NCBI RefSeq assembly: GCF_030272615.1
Contig: NC_081414.1
Span: 1,135,001 to 1,199,000, forward strand
Direction: 5' to 3'
Source of the DNA: Cryptomeria japonica
Taxonomy: Eukaryota; Streptophyta; Pinopsida; Cupressales; Cupressaceae
Length of the DNA: 64,000 nt
Shown here: piece after piece, positions 23,133-34,960 of the stretch
How the letters are laid out: every line of letters begins with the position of its first letter
Numbering within the stretch: the stretch's first letter is position 1
Translations under genes and position numbers: made by a program
Notes under the pieces: model-generated
What the model was told of the DNA's origin: nothing
Database searches by the model: none
What the model saw: the letters and a program-made list of their open reading frames with translations, nothing else

Positions 23133-23390
23133 TGGAGAACATGTAAGCATCACAATGTGTTATTTGTGATGAATAATGTGTTGGTTGTTTATATGAGATA
23201 AGAACTGCACGTCAAATGTGACAAAACATGAGTTAATTATAATGATGTTAGATGCTACAAAAAATGTGTCAATTATAACAATCCAACATTAATAACTAGC
23301 ATGATGGAAAACATGTGAACACCACAATGTATTGATTGTGATGAAAAACATGTTAGTTGTTTACATAAGATAAACACCACACCCTATCAT
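23133..23390 (+). repeat. Right part of the tandem repeat array, about 173-bp unit
   Basis: One and a half units: GGAGAACATGTAAGCATCAC at 23134 recurs as GGAAAACATGTGAACACCAC at about 23306. TTGTTTATATGAGATAAG likewise recurs as TTGTTTACATAAGATAAA. Confidence 0.75.
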
Positions 23391-24530
23391 CTATAAAAAT
23401 TTGACATAAATAACATACAAAATAAAATTATTACCATTCAAACTAGTGATCTTCTCTCTAACTTAGAGCTTTAATATCTACTCTACACATACATATATAA
23501 CTACTTCTGAACTTTTGTCAATTTTATTTCAAACAAAATCAGGATTACAATTTACGAGCTCAAACCAATATTTTATACCTTTTTTTCTTGATGTATTATG
23601 AAGTTTCCTATAAACATGAATCAATCATATGCTAGTGCTTTTCAGTCCAATCAAGTATAGTGTTTAAGATAAAGAGCATGAAGAAAATTTAGAACATAAT
23701 TAGCAACATGGGAAGAGATATGGCACATGCGAGACGAGATGTATGAGGGTTTTGATGGACTTTCCATCGATACAAGCCTTGGGCATTTCCAAGGAAAATT
23801 CTCTTAGACGTGTTGCTTTTAGCACGATCTTGAATATGGAAATGTGGCATTTGTCTCTCATTGAAGAGACGTTTGGGAAACAACCATAGAAAAGTTATGT
23901 AACGTCACTTTTCTAGATGATGATTGGGGGCCACTATCATGCAACTCAGAGTTTGCATGTTCTTAGTGGGGAAACAGCTACCGATGTGGGTCATTAGGAT
24001 GATGAAAAGTCTCCTCAAATTATTGTTGATGATCACTATCCCCACTTTTCACCAATGCTTTGGATCCAGGTGCTCGCATCCCCAGGAGCTAAACTGTCGA
24101 GGAATCCTGTTGGAGAAATACCTAATATAGGATGTTATTCATACTTTCTGCACTAAAACGAAATTTCCCATGACGAACTAGGTGTTGGAACGTCTTTTGT
24201 AATTGCTAATTGAAACCTTCAAGCGATCTTCAATGATGTAACGGAGATTGATAAAACTTAAAAGTATTAGTATCAACATTTTCAACACTCATCTTTCTTT
24301 TCTTGTTTTATTTCATTATCATGTTGAGCGAGCCAATTTACTGCGTCTCCATAGAAAGCAGCAATAAACATCCGATTTTATATTTTTGATCACTCAATTT
24401 ACTGCATCTTGATTGTCTATAGAAAGCGTCAAAAAACTACGGTTCATCACTTACAATCTTTCTCAACTTATATGATCCAGTCATAGTTGGGTGATTTTGT
24501 TTTTGGTGCGGACTGCAACTACAGAAAAAA
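23391..24530. other. Spacer without a recognisable gene
   Basis: The part at 23690-24130 is more GC-rich and has short open frames on both strands, but no domain, start context or splice signals stand out. It may be an old transposon or gene fragment; I cannot say which. Confidence 0.35.
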
Positions 24531-24539
24531 TGCATATCC

Positions 24540-24900
24540 TTTCACTGGTGATCTCTAACTGGTGTTTCAAATCTATATAACGTTCCTTTTGGATGAGTTT
24601 GGTGAAGATATTGGCAATCTATATAACATCTGTATTCTCCCTTTGATGTAGGATAAAAATTATAGCTTCACTTACCCATCTTATTAAAATCTCAAATGAA
24701 ATGACGTTAGAATGAAAACTTGTTGCCACAACAACAATACATTCTATCTTATTTGAAAACAGTCATATTGCCTGGTTCTTACTACTCAAAGATACACCTC
24801 CAGATTCAAGTGAGAAAATAGAACCAGATATTCATAGATTTAGTGTAAACCATTGGTTCACATTTTTCAGTGGAAGAATAATTCATGCCAAAGTTTAGTA
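24540..24900 (-). pseudogene. Copia RNase H relic
   Basis: In pieces across frames the minus strand gives a block like ESGGVSLSSKNQAI, then VVVATS, then IRWVSEAIIFILHQRENTDVI, then IANIFTKLIQKERYIDLKH. This order matches the end of Copia pol (the SWASK...EAEY...FIRE...ADIFTKPL series). Stops and frameshifts are frequent, so this is a much older insertion than the element at the left edge. No LTR was recognised with it. Confidence 0.5.
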
Positions 24901-25071
24901 TACCACTCACTGTAACAATATTATAAATAATTTTAGGAGTAGGAAGATAATATTTTATTATCCCAGCTATACTAGAAGCTAAATAGTCATCTAGAAGATG
25001 TACATTCTGACTGAATTAATTTTTCTGCTGTGTAATTCCATACATTTCGTTTATCAATTTATTCTCAAATC

Positions 25072-25420
25072 TAACATTGATATTAGAACTTTGGCTGAAA
25101 GAAAATGACGAAGAAAAATGAATTTATGTGGTACAGTTTAATTTAGCACATTCTTTTTTGTTTTCAATAGTCATTATTTCTGTACAATTTCTAATTGATA
25201 TCAGAACTTTGATTAGAAGAAAATAATGAAGAAAAATGAATTTATATTGTGAGATTTTTAGACACTTTCTTATTTTGAATGTTCGTTCTTTTTCTAAATT
25301 TCTTATAGATATTAGAATTGTGCTTGAAAGAAAATGATGAAAATATATGAATGTATATCTGAAATTTTTAACAGATTTCTTTGTTATGTTGAATTTTCAT
25401 CATTTCTGTAAAATTATGAA
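25072..25420 (+). repeat. Tandem repeat, three copies of about 115-120 bp
   Basis: Each copy begins near GATATTAGAACTTTG (25078, 25197, 25310), continues with GAAAGAAAATGATGAAGAAA and ATGAATTTATAT, and ends with CATTATTTCTGTA. Copies differ by many substitutions. Confidence 0.8.
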
Positions 25421-26620
25421 AAAATATATTGCTAGCTGTACAAGTTCAAATTTATTCCGGTAGGGTGTTTTAAAAGAGATTGGCGTTCTGGTAAGTGACC
25501 CATGCAGCAGGTTAATCATCCTCTATTTGTTTAGTGTTTTAAATTTCTGTTTTTGTCCATTCAATGGTATTAAAATGATTTGAATTATGGATTTGGATGA
25601 CAACATCTGAGTGAGAACCTGCTGTATTGTGGATTTGATTACATGAACAAGGTAAACACATGAAATTTTGTCCTAGCTTTAAGTAAGCATAACTTTCTAT
25701 TCTGGACTCGAAATTACTAACCGTTTAACTCATTGGAAAGGTCTCCAAGAGCTTAAGACGAAAGAACGTGCTTACTGTAATGTTTTAAGGGACAGGCCAA
25801 AATTTCAAAGACTAAAAATGCCCGAAAAACCTTAAAAACACCAAAAACTAATATATAGAAAAACTAGACAAAAATAAGAAAATATTATTTTCAATATTTC
25901 AAATTTGTTTCTTGATCTAAAACCCTAACCTGTTTGTACTTCTGTCTTCAGCCTATCATTTTTGGTGTGATTTACTGCCTTTATTCTTACGCTTCCAGCT
26001 TACAAATGTATTTGTAACCCACACTTAGTTTCAACCAATTTCGTTGTCTAAATTAACGTACTCATATGAGATTTACGCTCGTATTCTCTATGTGCCTATT
26101 GTTAAACCATCTGTCTATTTGCAAAAATAGTGCCCTTTGCATTTAATGTATTGGAATCTCTGTTGTTAATCTAAAACGTGGGAACTTTGTTGTTGTTATC
26201 TATGACCCTGTTGTTATTCATATGCCATTTTTTTTATAAAAGAAAACCCTTACAGAGGATCTCTGTGCTTTGCATGCAACCTAGAGATACATAAAAAGAT
26301 ATAAAAATAATGGTAAATAGGGATCACCAACACCTCAGGGAGATGCGGAGCCGATGAAGAAAGTGAAGCTTTTGTGTGGAAAATTTGTAGGTAATAAAGC
26401 ACAAGAGCACCTTCATAATTCTGGCAACTTACAGGCTGCAATCCATGGTGTTCTAAGCTTGTCAATGCCTGGCTCAAACTTTTACTAACAAGGTCTTCAT
26501 CATTTCATTAATTTATTTCTTCATTTGAAACACATTTTGAAGGTTTACGATTCGTTCAATCGGAGAAATTTTGATTTAGGTTTTGAGGGAGAATAATCGA
26601 GTTCAATAGTTTTTTTGGGT
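25421..26620. other. Spacer without a recognisable gene
   Basis: Mixed composition and short frames only. The minus-strand frame at 26250-26477 has no recognisable domain. Confidence 0.45.
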
Positions 26621-26621
26621 T

Positions 26622-26760
26622 TGGGAATGGTTTTAATATAAAACCATAGTTAAGTATTTTTAAAATTTGGGGCAATTTTAATATAAAACCATAGTCAGGT
26701 GTTTCTAAAATTTGGGCCAATTTTAAGTATGTTCATAAAGTTGGGTGTTTTAATTTAAAG
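26622..26760 (+). repeat. Tandem repeat, about 57-bp unit
   Basis: Two and a half copies of a unit containing TTTTAATATAAAACCATAGT followed by TCTAAAATTTGGGCCAA. Confidence 0.8.
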
Positions 26761-27099
26761 CTAAAAGTGTAAGTATGGTGTGAGGAAAAATCTACTTAAC
26801 AGGTCATGTTTATCAATGTTTTTTTAATATTAGGAGAGTATTAATATATTGTTCTTTTTATTTTTAAGATATAAATTTTTTTTAAATTCAATAATGTAAA
26901 AGTTTAAACAATCACAATGTTAAGATCTTTGAAATGTGTTCTGCAAGCAATGGGCAGGAGTTTTCTAATAGTGTAGTGTAGATGTAGGGAAAGGATGTGA
27001 GGGATGAGGATTCAATCGACTTTTTTTACAATGGAACCTTCTTACTTTTAGCTCAAATTGTGGACTAGTGTGCAAACTATCATTTCATGTCCCCTGAAA

Positions 27100-27870
27100 T
27101 CCAAGTGGAGGGAGGGCTCCAAGGTAAAGGTGGGTCTGTCCTTGGGATTTACCCTATGGCTAGAGAAAAGGTTGTCAATGTTGATAACAATATTTGTGGG
27201 TCCTCTCCATCTTCAATGGCTTCAGCTAGCAGCAATCCCTAGGGTTGTTGGAAAGACCTTTTTAATAGTGGTCAATTCATCCCCATGAATGGTGCTATTA
27301 TTGAGAATTTCAATACATGCTTAAATATCAAAGACCCTTCCTTGAACAATTCTCTAGTTAAAATGGAGAACTCTTTGGTGGCAAGTTTTTGGGTAGGCGT
27401 CCAGAGATTGCTACAGTTTGTAAATGAGCAACTGCTAGGTGGCCAATTAAAGGTAGCTTATCTATCTTAGTTCTTTCGAAAGGTATTTTTTGTTTCTCTC
27501 TCTCTCTCTAGTAGGATTTCATTCATATACTTTCCTCTAGGCCCTTGTTCTTTGGGAAACAGCAGCTTCTCTACAAATGGTACCTTGGTTTTAACCCAAA
27601 TATTCATCTGGCGAGTGTCATCCTGACTTGGGTCCAGCTACCAAGTCTCCCTTTGGAATTTTGGGATGAAAAGATCATCCCAAGTATTGCCAACTCCTTT
27701 GGGCAATTTGTTTCTCTAGATGCCATCACTAAGAAAAGAGAATATTTGGTGCTTGTGAGGATTTCTGCTAGGATTGTGCCTAGGTCTTATTTACCTCAGT
27801 CTATATAGCTGAAATCTCACATGTGTTTGTGGACCAAGCCTATTGGAAAGTTTGTCATTGATGTCAAGAA
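27100..27870 (+). pseudogene. LINE ORF1 relic (DUF4283 type)
   Basis: In order, across two frame changes: WKDLF near 27250; a stretch with LVASFWVGVQRLLQFVNEQL at 27370-27430; FRKVFFVSL; SRPLFFGKQQLLYKWYLGFN at 27530-27595; and TWVQLPSLPLEFWDEKIIPS followed by FGQFVSLDAITKKREYLVLV at 27630-27760. This is the standard layout of the DUF4283 domain in ORF1 of plant L1-type LINEs, an RNA-binding accessory protein. The CCHC knuckle that should follow is missing and no ORF2 is present downstream. It is better preserved than the ORF1 relic at 14970 and represents a separate insertion. Confidence 0.75.
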
Positions 27871-28565
27871 GATATTCATTATCTTTGATGAATGAATGAG
27901 AATAATAGATAATTGAATATCATCATTGATATCAAAAATAAGAAGATTACTATCATTGGTATCAAAGGGCAGATGATGTAGATAAATTTCACAAGGTGAT
28001 GGATATGCATGGTCAATTATGAGAGAAATATCTATTATATCGTAATAGTCAGTTATGAAGTTTTCATGACCTAATGTTGCCTGAACAATAAATTGGTGGC
28101 ACTCATATTGGAGACCAAATATATCCGATTTGAAGATTATATGTTGGCCAACCATCATAAACAGTGATTATATGAAGCTACAAAAAACTATAAAGAAGAA
28201 GAACTGCCTTTATAAGAAGCGACAATTCATTCATAATAATACGAGCAAATTATTTTCTAAAGAAAAGATTATGCAAATTTTAAAGAATATATTTATTTTA
28301 TAGAGTAGTGATGAGACCTAGGCATATGTCAAAAGATGCAACAATAAATAAGTTCAAGTGTAACAATGATATAGTAATGAGAAAAGATAATAACAATGAT
28401 TAAATAAGAAATAAAGGCCAAACTAAAAAACACATAAGACAAAATAGTGAGGCAGCAGTCAAAAACATTTTTTGAGCAACACATAAAGACAAAATGGTTA
28501 ATAAGACAAAAATAAAAAAGTGATAAAGTAGTTTTTATATAATAAAAATAAGCTTCTAAAGTCAT
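27871..28565. other. AT-rich spacer
   Basis: No domain or element boundary recognised. Minus-strand open frames are low-complexity. Confidence 0.4.
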
Positions 28566-28830
28566 CTCAGAGTGTATCAAAAGAGAATGTCCAGAGGATA
28601 TAACAAAAAGGTTCAACACCGAGAATTTCAGGTTGGTGACTTAGTTCTAAGGGAAAATCTTAAAAATCAACAGTTTCGAGACAACAAAGGGAAGTTTGAA
28701 CCCAACTGGTTGGGTCCACTAATATCTTGTGGCAGAGATAACTAAAAATTCATGTGTTAAAATGCAAAATCTAAGAATAAATGAAAGTAAAACTATTAGA
28801 CAAGAAACGTAGTCAATACAAGGTGGCAAC
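28566..28830 (+). pseudogene. Gypsy (Ty3) integrase C-terminal relic
   Basis: The plus strand reads ENVQRI then, after a stop and frame change, GYNKKVQHREFQVGDLVLRE, NQQFRDNKGKFEPNWLGP. This is the hallmark of the Ty3/Gypsy integrase end (YNKxVxxRxFxxGDLVLR...GKxxPNWxGPY), the region next to the chromodomain or pol terminus. Decay sets in right after GP. It is the clearest Gypsy-type fragment in the window; all the better-preserved pol segments are Copia. Confidence 0.75.
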
Positions 28831-29354
28831 CAAATTAAGATGTTGACTAGTCATTCTAGGATTGTGTTGTTTAGTTAAGAGACTATTCCTTAAGATGCAA
28901 TCTACTAAACAAAAGGATGTTATTTGTTAATACAACAAATAGCTTTATTAATAATAGTGGTGATTTTTTAACAAGCCGTAGCTATAAGGAAAAGCTAGCA
29001 ATTAGTTTAAAACAAAAGGTAATGATTAGCATTTACAAAAACAAAGGGTGAGACTTGATTTAGTAAAATGTGTGATTTAATTAATGAAAAGAGATATCAA
29101 AAAGTGGGTTTGATTCTTATAAGAATTAACATACTCTTTTTGAAGTGATGCTATTTGTAAGAATTAACAATACATTTCATTAGGGGTATAAGTGATGTTA
29201 ATGTAATGCTCTAAGCAAAAATTACAAAAGAAGTAGTTTGCCTGGCCAAGAAATTAATAATGTTAATAGATTTAAGTTAACAATAAAAAAAATGTGATTA
29301 AGGTAGAGGCATTTCACTTGTGAAAATTTATGCCTTTCAAAGTAAAATAAAAGG
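28831..29354. other. AT-rich spacer
   Basis: Nothing recognisable; possibly the decayed end of the Gypsy element that precedes it. Confidence 0.4.
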
Positions 29355-29503
<149 letters not shown>

Positions 29504-29735
29504 ATGTGAAAATGGGAGTGTGTAGAGATGTATGTGTGAGTAAATAAAAGAATATATTTAAGGAAGTAGTGTGAGTACATAATAAAGAGAATGTATTTCA
29601 TATGTACCAAGAGTCTCATGTGTAAAGAAAAGAATATTTGATGAAGAAGATATAAGTGTGTGTGTTGTGTACAAATACCATCAAGAAAATACACCAAGAG
29701 AAAATATACATATATAAGAAGATCATGTTGGAGAT

Positions 29736-30904
29736 TGTTGGAGTTTGTTGATAGCATGAGATTGTATGGCTTTCATTGATGTCAAACCTAATTATCCAAA
29801 TGGATGTTAGTCCGGATATGCTTTTGGTGTTGGTTGTGTCATCCTTTATTCAAGGTGGTTTGGAATTCTTTTGGTGCCCTTCGAATATGTTGCTAATTGT
29901 ATTGCAGTTTAGTGGATCATATTCTTTTGGTCTAGATATGTGTTGGAAGATGTGTTGAGATGGTAATTTAGATCTCACCATGGGGTGTGGAGATCCGCGT
30001 GAAGTATTTTGCATCAAAAGTGGTTATGTGGCTGACTGATTGATTATGTCTACACGTTACTTTTTGTAAAGCCTTTGGAGTATGTCTTAACGTGTGTGGA
30101 TTGTTAGATCAATCATGAAAGGATGTATTGTGATATGTTTTGATTCCCTCTTTCTCTTGAAGTGGACCGATCTAAAAATTTTAGGTCCGGGTGGCTATTT
30201 TTGTGTAATATTTCTTATTTCGTTAATTAGGATTTCAATATTGTATCTCATATTTAAGATGTGTGGATGGATGAATTGTGTGTGGATAAGAAGTGAATTA
30301 TGTGAGAAGTGTATGCAAACGATTTGCAAGCAGATTTGAGTTTATGATGATGTGAAAGTCAGTTTATGAAGAGCTTTGAAGGTGATATATTTTACAAGAT
30401 AATGTGTTATGACAGTGAAGATTATCATAGGTGTTTTCCATGACATGTTGGTAAATTGATCCAATTGTTCAAGGATAATTTCATGTTAAGGAGAATCCTT
30501 CTCAATTTCAATTCAGCTATTTCATCTGTTGTTGATTGACAGTGAGTCCTTTGGCAATAATGTGTATCTTATCTTGGACAAGTGATCTTCAGCTATGCAA
30601 GTGCTCTTTGTATCTTGCCTAAGGTTGTGTGTCTTAGTTTTGCAAGTTCTTCAGGTTTTGGCGCTCCTTGGCAGTAATCCTAAAATGTTGTAAACATTGT
30701 TATTTATACTATGAGTTTGATTCTCACCATGGTTTTTCCCTGTTTGGGTTTTCCACGTAAATCTGGTGTTCATGTGTTGATGGTTGGTGCTTATGTACTT
30801 ATGATTAATGAGTTAACTAATGCTAAGTAATTTTGTTTATTAATAATTTATTTTGAAGTTCTAGACTAATTCACCCCCCTCTCAGTCTTATCGGGTATTC
30901 AACA
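29736..30904 (+). repeat. 5' LTR of a second LTR retrotransposon
   Basis: Starts TGTTGGAGTTTG after GGAGAT (an alternative TGTTGG lies 10 bp earlier). It contains TCATTGATGTCAAACC, the CTCTTGAAGTGG and GGTTTTTCCCTG...GTTTTCCACGTAAATC blocks, and ends TTCACCCCCCTCTCAG...GGGTATTCAACA. A primer-binding site follows directly, which makes it a 5' LTR in + orientation. It shares many blocks with the solo LTR at 4250-8579. Its own 3' LTR and coding region are missing. Confidence 0.82.
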
Positions 30905-31015
30905 ATTGGTATCAAATAAAGGTTCCTCTTTGGAAACTTTAACTGCTTGAGGTAGATCTAGAGATGGTGTGGTAACTTCATGTTAAAGAACCAATGTTTG
31001 ATTAAACAAACTTTA
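30905..31015 (+). other. Primer-binding site and leader remnant
   Basis: ATTGGTATCAAA (30905-30916) immediately after the LTR corresponds to the plant ATTGGTATCAGAGC that pairs with initiator methionine tRNA. AGGTTCCTCTTTGGAAACTT and CTTGAGGTAGATCTAGAGATG follow, resembling a gag leader and start. Around 31005-31020 this sequence stops and the pol of a different Copia element begins mid-domain. Confidence 0.75.
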
Positions 31016-33165
31016 ACTATTACTGGGTAGAGGCCATCAACTATGTGTGTTACATCCAGAACCGAGTTCCTCACAAAGTTGTGAAGGGGGTAACTCCTTT
31101 TCAAGCCTGGACCGGTCGGAAACCTACAATTAAGCACTTCAGAGTGTTTGGTTCTCTTGCATGGGCCCACATTCCAGTAGAGAAACGCAAGGCTATGGAT
31201 TCGCAGAGAAAGCCTTGCATATTTGTTGGGTATCTAGATGATGTCAAAGGGTGTAGACTTCTCCATGCCACTACCCATGAGTTGTCCATTGAGAGGAGTG
31301 TTCATTTTGAGGAGAGTTCTTTTAGTTCTTCTCATACCACTTCTCCATCCACTGTCACATTGGACACATTGCATTATGATGACAGTTCTTTAGAGGATCT
31401 TAATCCTCCTAATCTTGATGAGGAATCTTCTTCCTCCACTTCAGATGGTTACAGTGATGATGAGGATTCACACTCTTCTAATAGTCATCATTCATAGGTT
31501 GATGATTCTCCCCTAGGCTCTCCAGCCTTAGTGCCTCTTTGGGCTTGACAAACATTTGAGTTAGCAAGAGATTGGCTTGGTGATCCATCATATACTAGAA
31601 GAACAAAGTCACAATTTTAGCAGGCTCCACATCTCTTTATTGCTTCATCTTCTGATCCACAGTCTTTTCGAGAAGCTTCAAGTGTTCTCGAGTGGGATGC
31701 TGCAATGCAAGAAGAGTTTAATTCCTTGGAAAGGAATCACACATGGGATATAGTTCCTTTTCCTAATGGAAGGAGGATTTTTCGATGCAAGTGGATCTAT
31801 CAAACAAAATTTGTAGCAGATGGGTCAATTGATAAGTGTAAGGCTTGCTTTGTAGCAAAACGTTTTTCCCAAGTTTTGGGGTTGGTTACTCTAAGATTTT
31901 TGCTCCAGTTACTAAGATAATTCCATTCAACTTGCCCTTTCTATATCTACAACCCATCGCTAGTAAGTTCATCAGATGGATGTGAAGAGTGCATTTCTTC
32001 ATGGCGACCTTCAGGAGGAAATCTACATGGAGCATCCACAAGGGTTTGTTTAGGATCCTTCACTTGTGTGTCAACTTAGAAAGTCTCTCTATGACATTAA
32101 ATAGGCTCCTCGAGCTTGGTATGCCAAGATGGACTCATTCCTTTTGACAGTTGGTTTCACTCGGTGCCATTCTAATTCAAACGTATACATTCTGCTACAG
32201 GATGATACTCTCACATTTTTGGTTCTTTATTTTGATGACTTGTTGATCACAGGGAGTCACTCATCCACCATCAAGGTAGTGAAAATTGCTCTACATGTGA
32301 TAGATTCCTGGTGTCCAACTAGGGTCTTTTGCATTACTTCTTGGTGATTGAGATCACTCAGTCTTCTTCGGGTATCTTCATTGGACAACCCAAGTATGCA
32401 CTTGATATGCTCTCCAGATTTCACATGGTTGATTGTAAGCCTACACCTAATCCATTTTTATCAGGGATCAAACTTGAGGCTAAGTTCTCTTCACCCTTGG
32501 TTGATGGCACTTTATACTGACAACTTGTTGGGAGCCTCATCTACTTGACTCATATGAGACTCGATATTTCATATGCTATGGGCGTGGTCTCTAGATTCAT
32601 GCAAGAGCCACATGATTTGCATTGGAAAAATGCTAAGTGGATCCTCCATTGTATTCAAGGTACTCATAATTATGGAATTCAATATGCAGCAGGCATGGAT
32701 ATTGATTTGGTGAGATATAAAGATTCAGATTGGGCAAATGATTCTCAAGATCTCAAGTCCACTTCGAGTTATTGCTTCTCACTTGGTTCTGATCCAGTTT
32801 GTTGGTCGAGAAAGAAGCAGTCTGCAATTTCTCTCTCATCGATAGAGGCTGAGTATTGAGGGGCAGTCAATACCACCATTGAGGCTATTTGGATTCAAAA
32901 TATTCTCACTAAGTTTAGTATTCCCATCCGAAAGCCTGCCATCATCTTTTGTGATAATCAGAGTGCTAGATAGATCTTGAGAAATCCAATTCATCACCAA
33001 AGGATGAAACACATTGAGATACATATGCACTACATAAGGGAGCTGATTCGGGAAGGTATCATTGATCTTAAGTATTGTTCTAAATTGGAGCAGGCTGCAA
33101 ACATCTTCACCAAACCCTTCATCGAAAGCGAGTTCCTTCATTTGCAATCTTTTCTTGAGATGTGA
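31016..33165 (+). pseudogene. Copia pol relic (integrase C-terminus, RT, RNase H), 5'-truncated
   Basis: Begins inside integrase (VEAINYVCYIQNRVPHK, then TPFQAWTGRKPTIKHFRVFG and KPCIFVGYLDD). RT follows with a TWDIVPFP block and KWIYQTKF, then a frameshift near 31890. [20 protein letters not shown] contains no damage, but stops follow in the [12 protein letters not shown] region (LYDIK*APRAWY). The active site reads LYFDDLLITG. RNase H shows YKDSDWAND, SIEAEY* and CDNQSAR* and ends ANIFTKPF...EM at 33165. At least six stops or shifts make it non-functional. Motif wording differs from the element at the left edge, so it is a different Copia lineage. Confidence 0.9.
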
Positions 33166-33340
33166 CAGGTATCTAATTCAAGAGGGGCTTCTTAGTCCTT
33201 CATTCTTTCTCTCTCTATTTAGGGGGGGCTATACCTCTTATGGGGGGACTTCTTCTTTTGGGTGGGATCTCTATGTACATGGGTACCTAGCATGGCCTCA
33301 TTTATCAGGACCCATATTTTCACCCACCTAAGCTACACTT
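33166..33340 (+). other. Spacer between pol and polypurine tract
   Basis: Non-coding 3' internal region of the truncated Copia element. It contains G-rich runs (TTTAGGGGGGGCTATA, ATGGGGGGACTTC). Confidence 0.6.
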
Positions 33341-33349
33341 AAAGGGGGG
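33341..33349 (+). promoter_or_regulatory. Polypurine tract of the truncated Copia element
   Basis: AAAGGGGGG directly before TGTTAGTGTAGG, the LTR start. Confidence 0.85.
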
Positions 33350-33468
33350 TGTTAGTGTAGGTTTTTTATTTTCCTTATGTTAGGGGGTATTTATTTTTCC
33401 TACACATATTATTAAGCTTTCTTAGGTTATTAGGAGTGGTTTATATGAGGACACTATAGAACACAATA

Positions 33469-34960
33469 TGTCACTGAGAGGGGGGTGAATCAGTGATTTC
33501 AATCAATTTCCAACTATGTGTGTGCAACTGGTAAAGCAATGAAGACACTAGTAATCAAACACACAAAGAATGCATCTCACAACATCGAATATACGAGGAA
33601 AACCCAAAGTGGGAAAAACCTCGGTGAGAAATTTTGTTGGAGTCTACTGCTCCAATCCAACCTCACAACAAAATGATAGTTATAATGTTTAGGACACCAA
33701 CCCAAGGAGCACCAACCCCTAATGATTTATGGGCACCAACCCAAAGGAGCACCAACCCCTACACCGAGCTCCAACTCGATGATACACAATGAAATAACTT
33801 ATTACAATGAAAGTACCTAGTTACAAATGAGTATTGCAATACCTATTCAATTTCTCTCTGTCGATTACAGCTCTTCTCTTTTTCATCAGTTCTTTTAGTA
33901 CCGATTATCAATTCACTCTCTCTGATCCCTTACCAATCAATCTCTACCTTTGTTGACTTCCTCTGATACTCACCCTACACTCTATCACTCTTGGATGCCT
34001 TCTTACCAGTTCTCCTCAGCTCTGTTATCTACCAATTAAACCTCTACTAAACCCCTTTACCAGTTACGACTCTTACTATCGGTTCTCCTTCAGCTACTTA
34101 GTTGCAATACTCTTCTTAGATTGATCTACACACTATTCGCTCAAGCACACTCTCTTCTCGCAACTGGCATCCCATTTTTTATCTTTGATCTGCATATTTA
34201 TTTATCTACTTTCTTGCCAAAACATAGATTCAAACTTTGGTGCACTTAGGTTTTCTCCACTGACCCAAATATTAGGTCATATCGAATCTCATCTCCAAGA
34301 TTGATAGCCTGCAACAATGACACGCCACACACCAAATCCTTCCTTCAAATGCACATTTTCTATATTTAGCAAACACAACTCTTCTTTCTGTCAATCACCA
34401 TTAATGTTCCAATAGTTTTCTTCTCCAGATTGATACAGAGATCAGATATCATGCATCGATCGGCACATAGGAGTCGTCCATCGATCTTTATTGAGCCGCA
34501 ACCTTCTCCAACTCACCCATGATTTTCACAATCTTAATTTAATGGCAACTGACTCTTCAATTGTCTCATTAAAGCGCACTTCAGCAACTGTTGTACGTTA
34601 TACACTTGGTTCCTATGTGGCATCTTTTGTTGGCATCCAACTCAGTTAAGTCTACTATGTCGGTTCAAGCTTGGTCATTGACCAAAAAACATCCTATCGA
34701 TATCTGCCTTATGCTACCAGTAATCTACTTGTTCATACATACTCACTGGTGGACCTATTTACCCGTTGGCACTGCACCTTCCTGCATACTGGTTGACATA
34801 ACCAGTCTATCTCTTTGATTTCTTATGTTTTCTTGCTAGTGAACATCCATACCTGTAACATCTCCTACTTACATCATGCATACACCTTGCATATCGGTAA
34901 CCATCCATACTGGTGACATGATATACTTATCGTTTGACATCAATGACAACACAATGCCAA
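33469..34960 (-). repeat. Solo LTR nested in a Copia LTR
   Basis: The left end TGTCACTGAGAGGGGGGTGAATCAGTG is the reverse of the TTCACCCCCCTCTCAG motif at LTR 3' ends. At 33585-33640 lies the reverse of the GGTTTTTCCC...TTTCC block. The right part has CGTTTGACATCAATGACAACA (reverse of TGTTGTCATTGATG) at 34931-34951. No internal sequence is present. CAATA/CAATG flank positions 33469 and 34951, within a shared AACACAAT, a 4-of-5 match to a target duplication if the LTR ends at 34951. By analogy with its relatives the LTR could extend to about 34960. Confidence 0.78.
33699..33762 (+). repeat. Short duplication in the nested LTR
   Basis: Two copies of CACCAACCCAAGGAGCACCAACCCCT separated by a few bases, each itself a double CACCAACCC motif. 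Confidence 0.8.

Noticed and set aside
23689..24130. Short open frames on both strands in a GC-richer patch
   Set aside because: No start context, domain, splice sites or repeat signature could be found; left as unassigned spacer.
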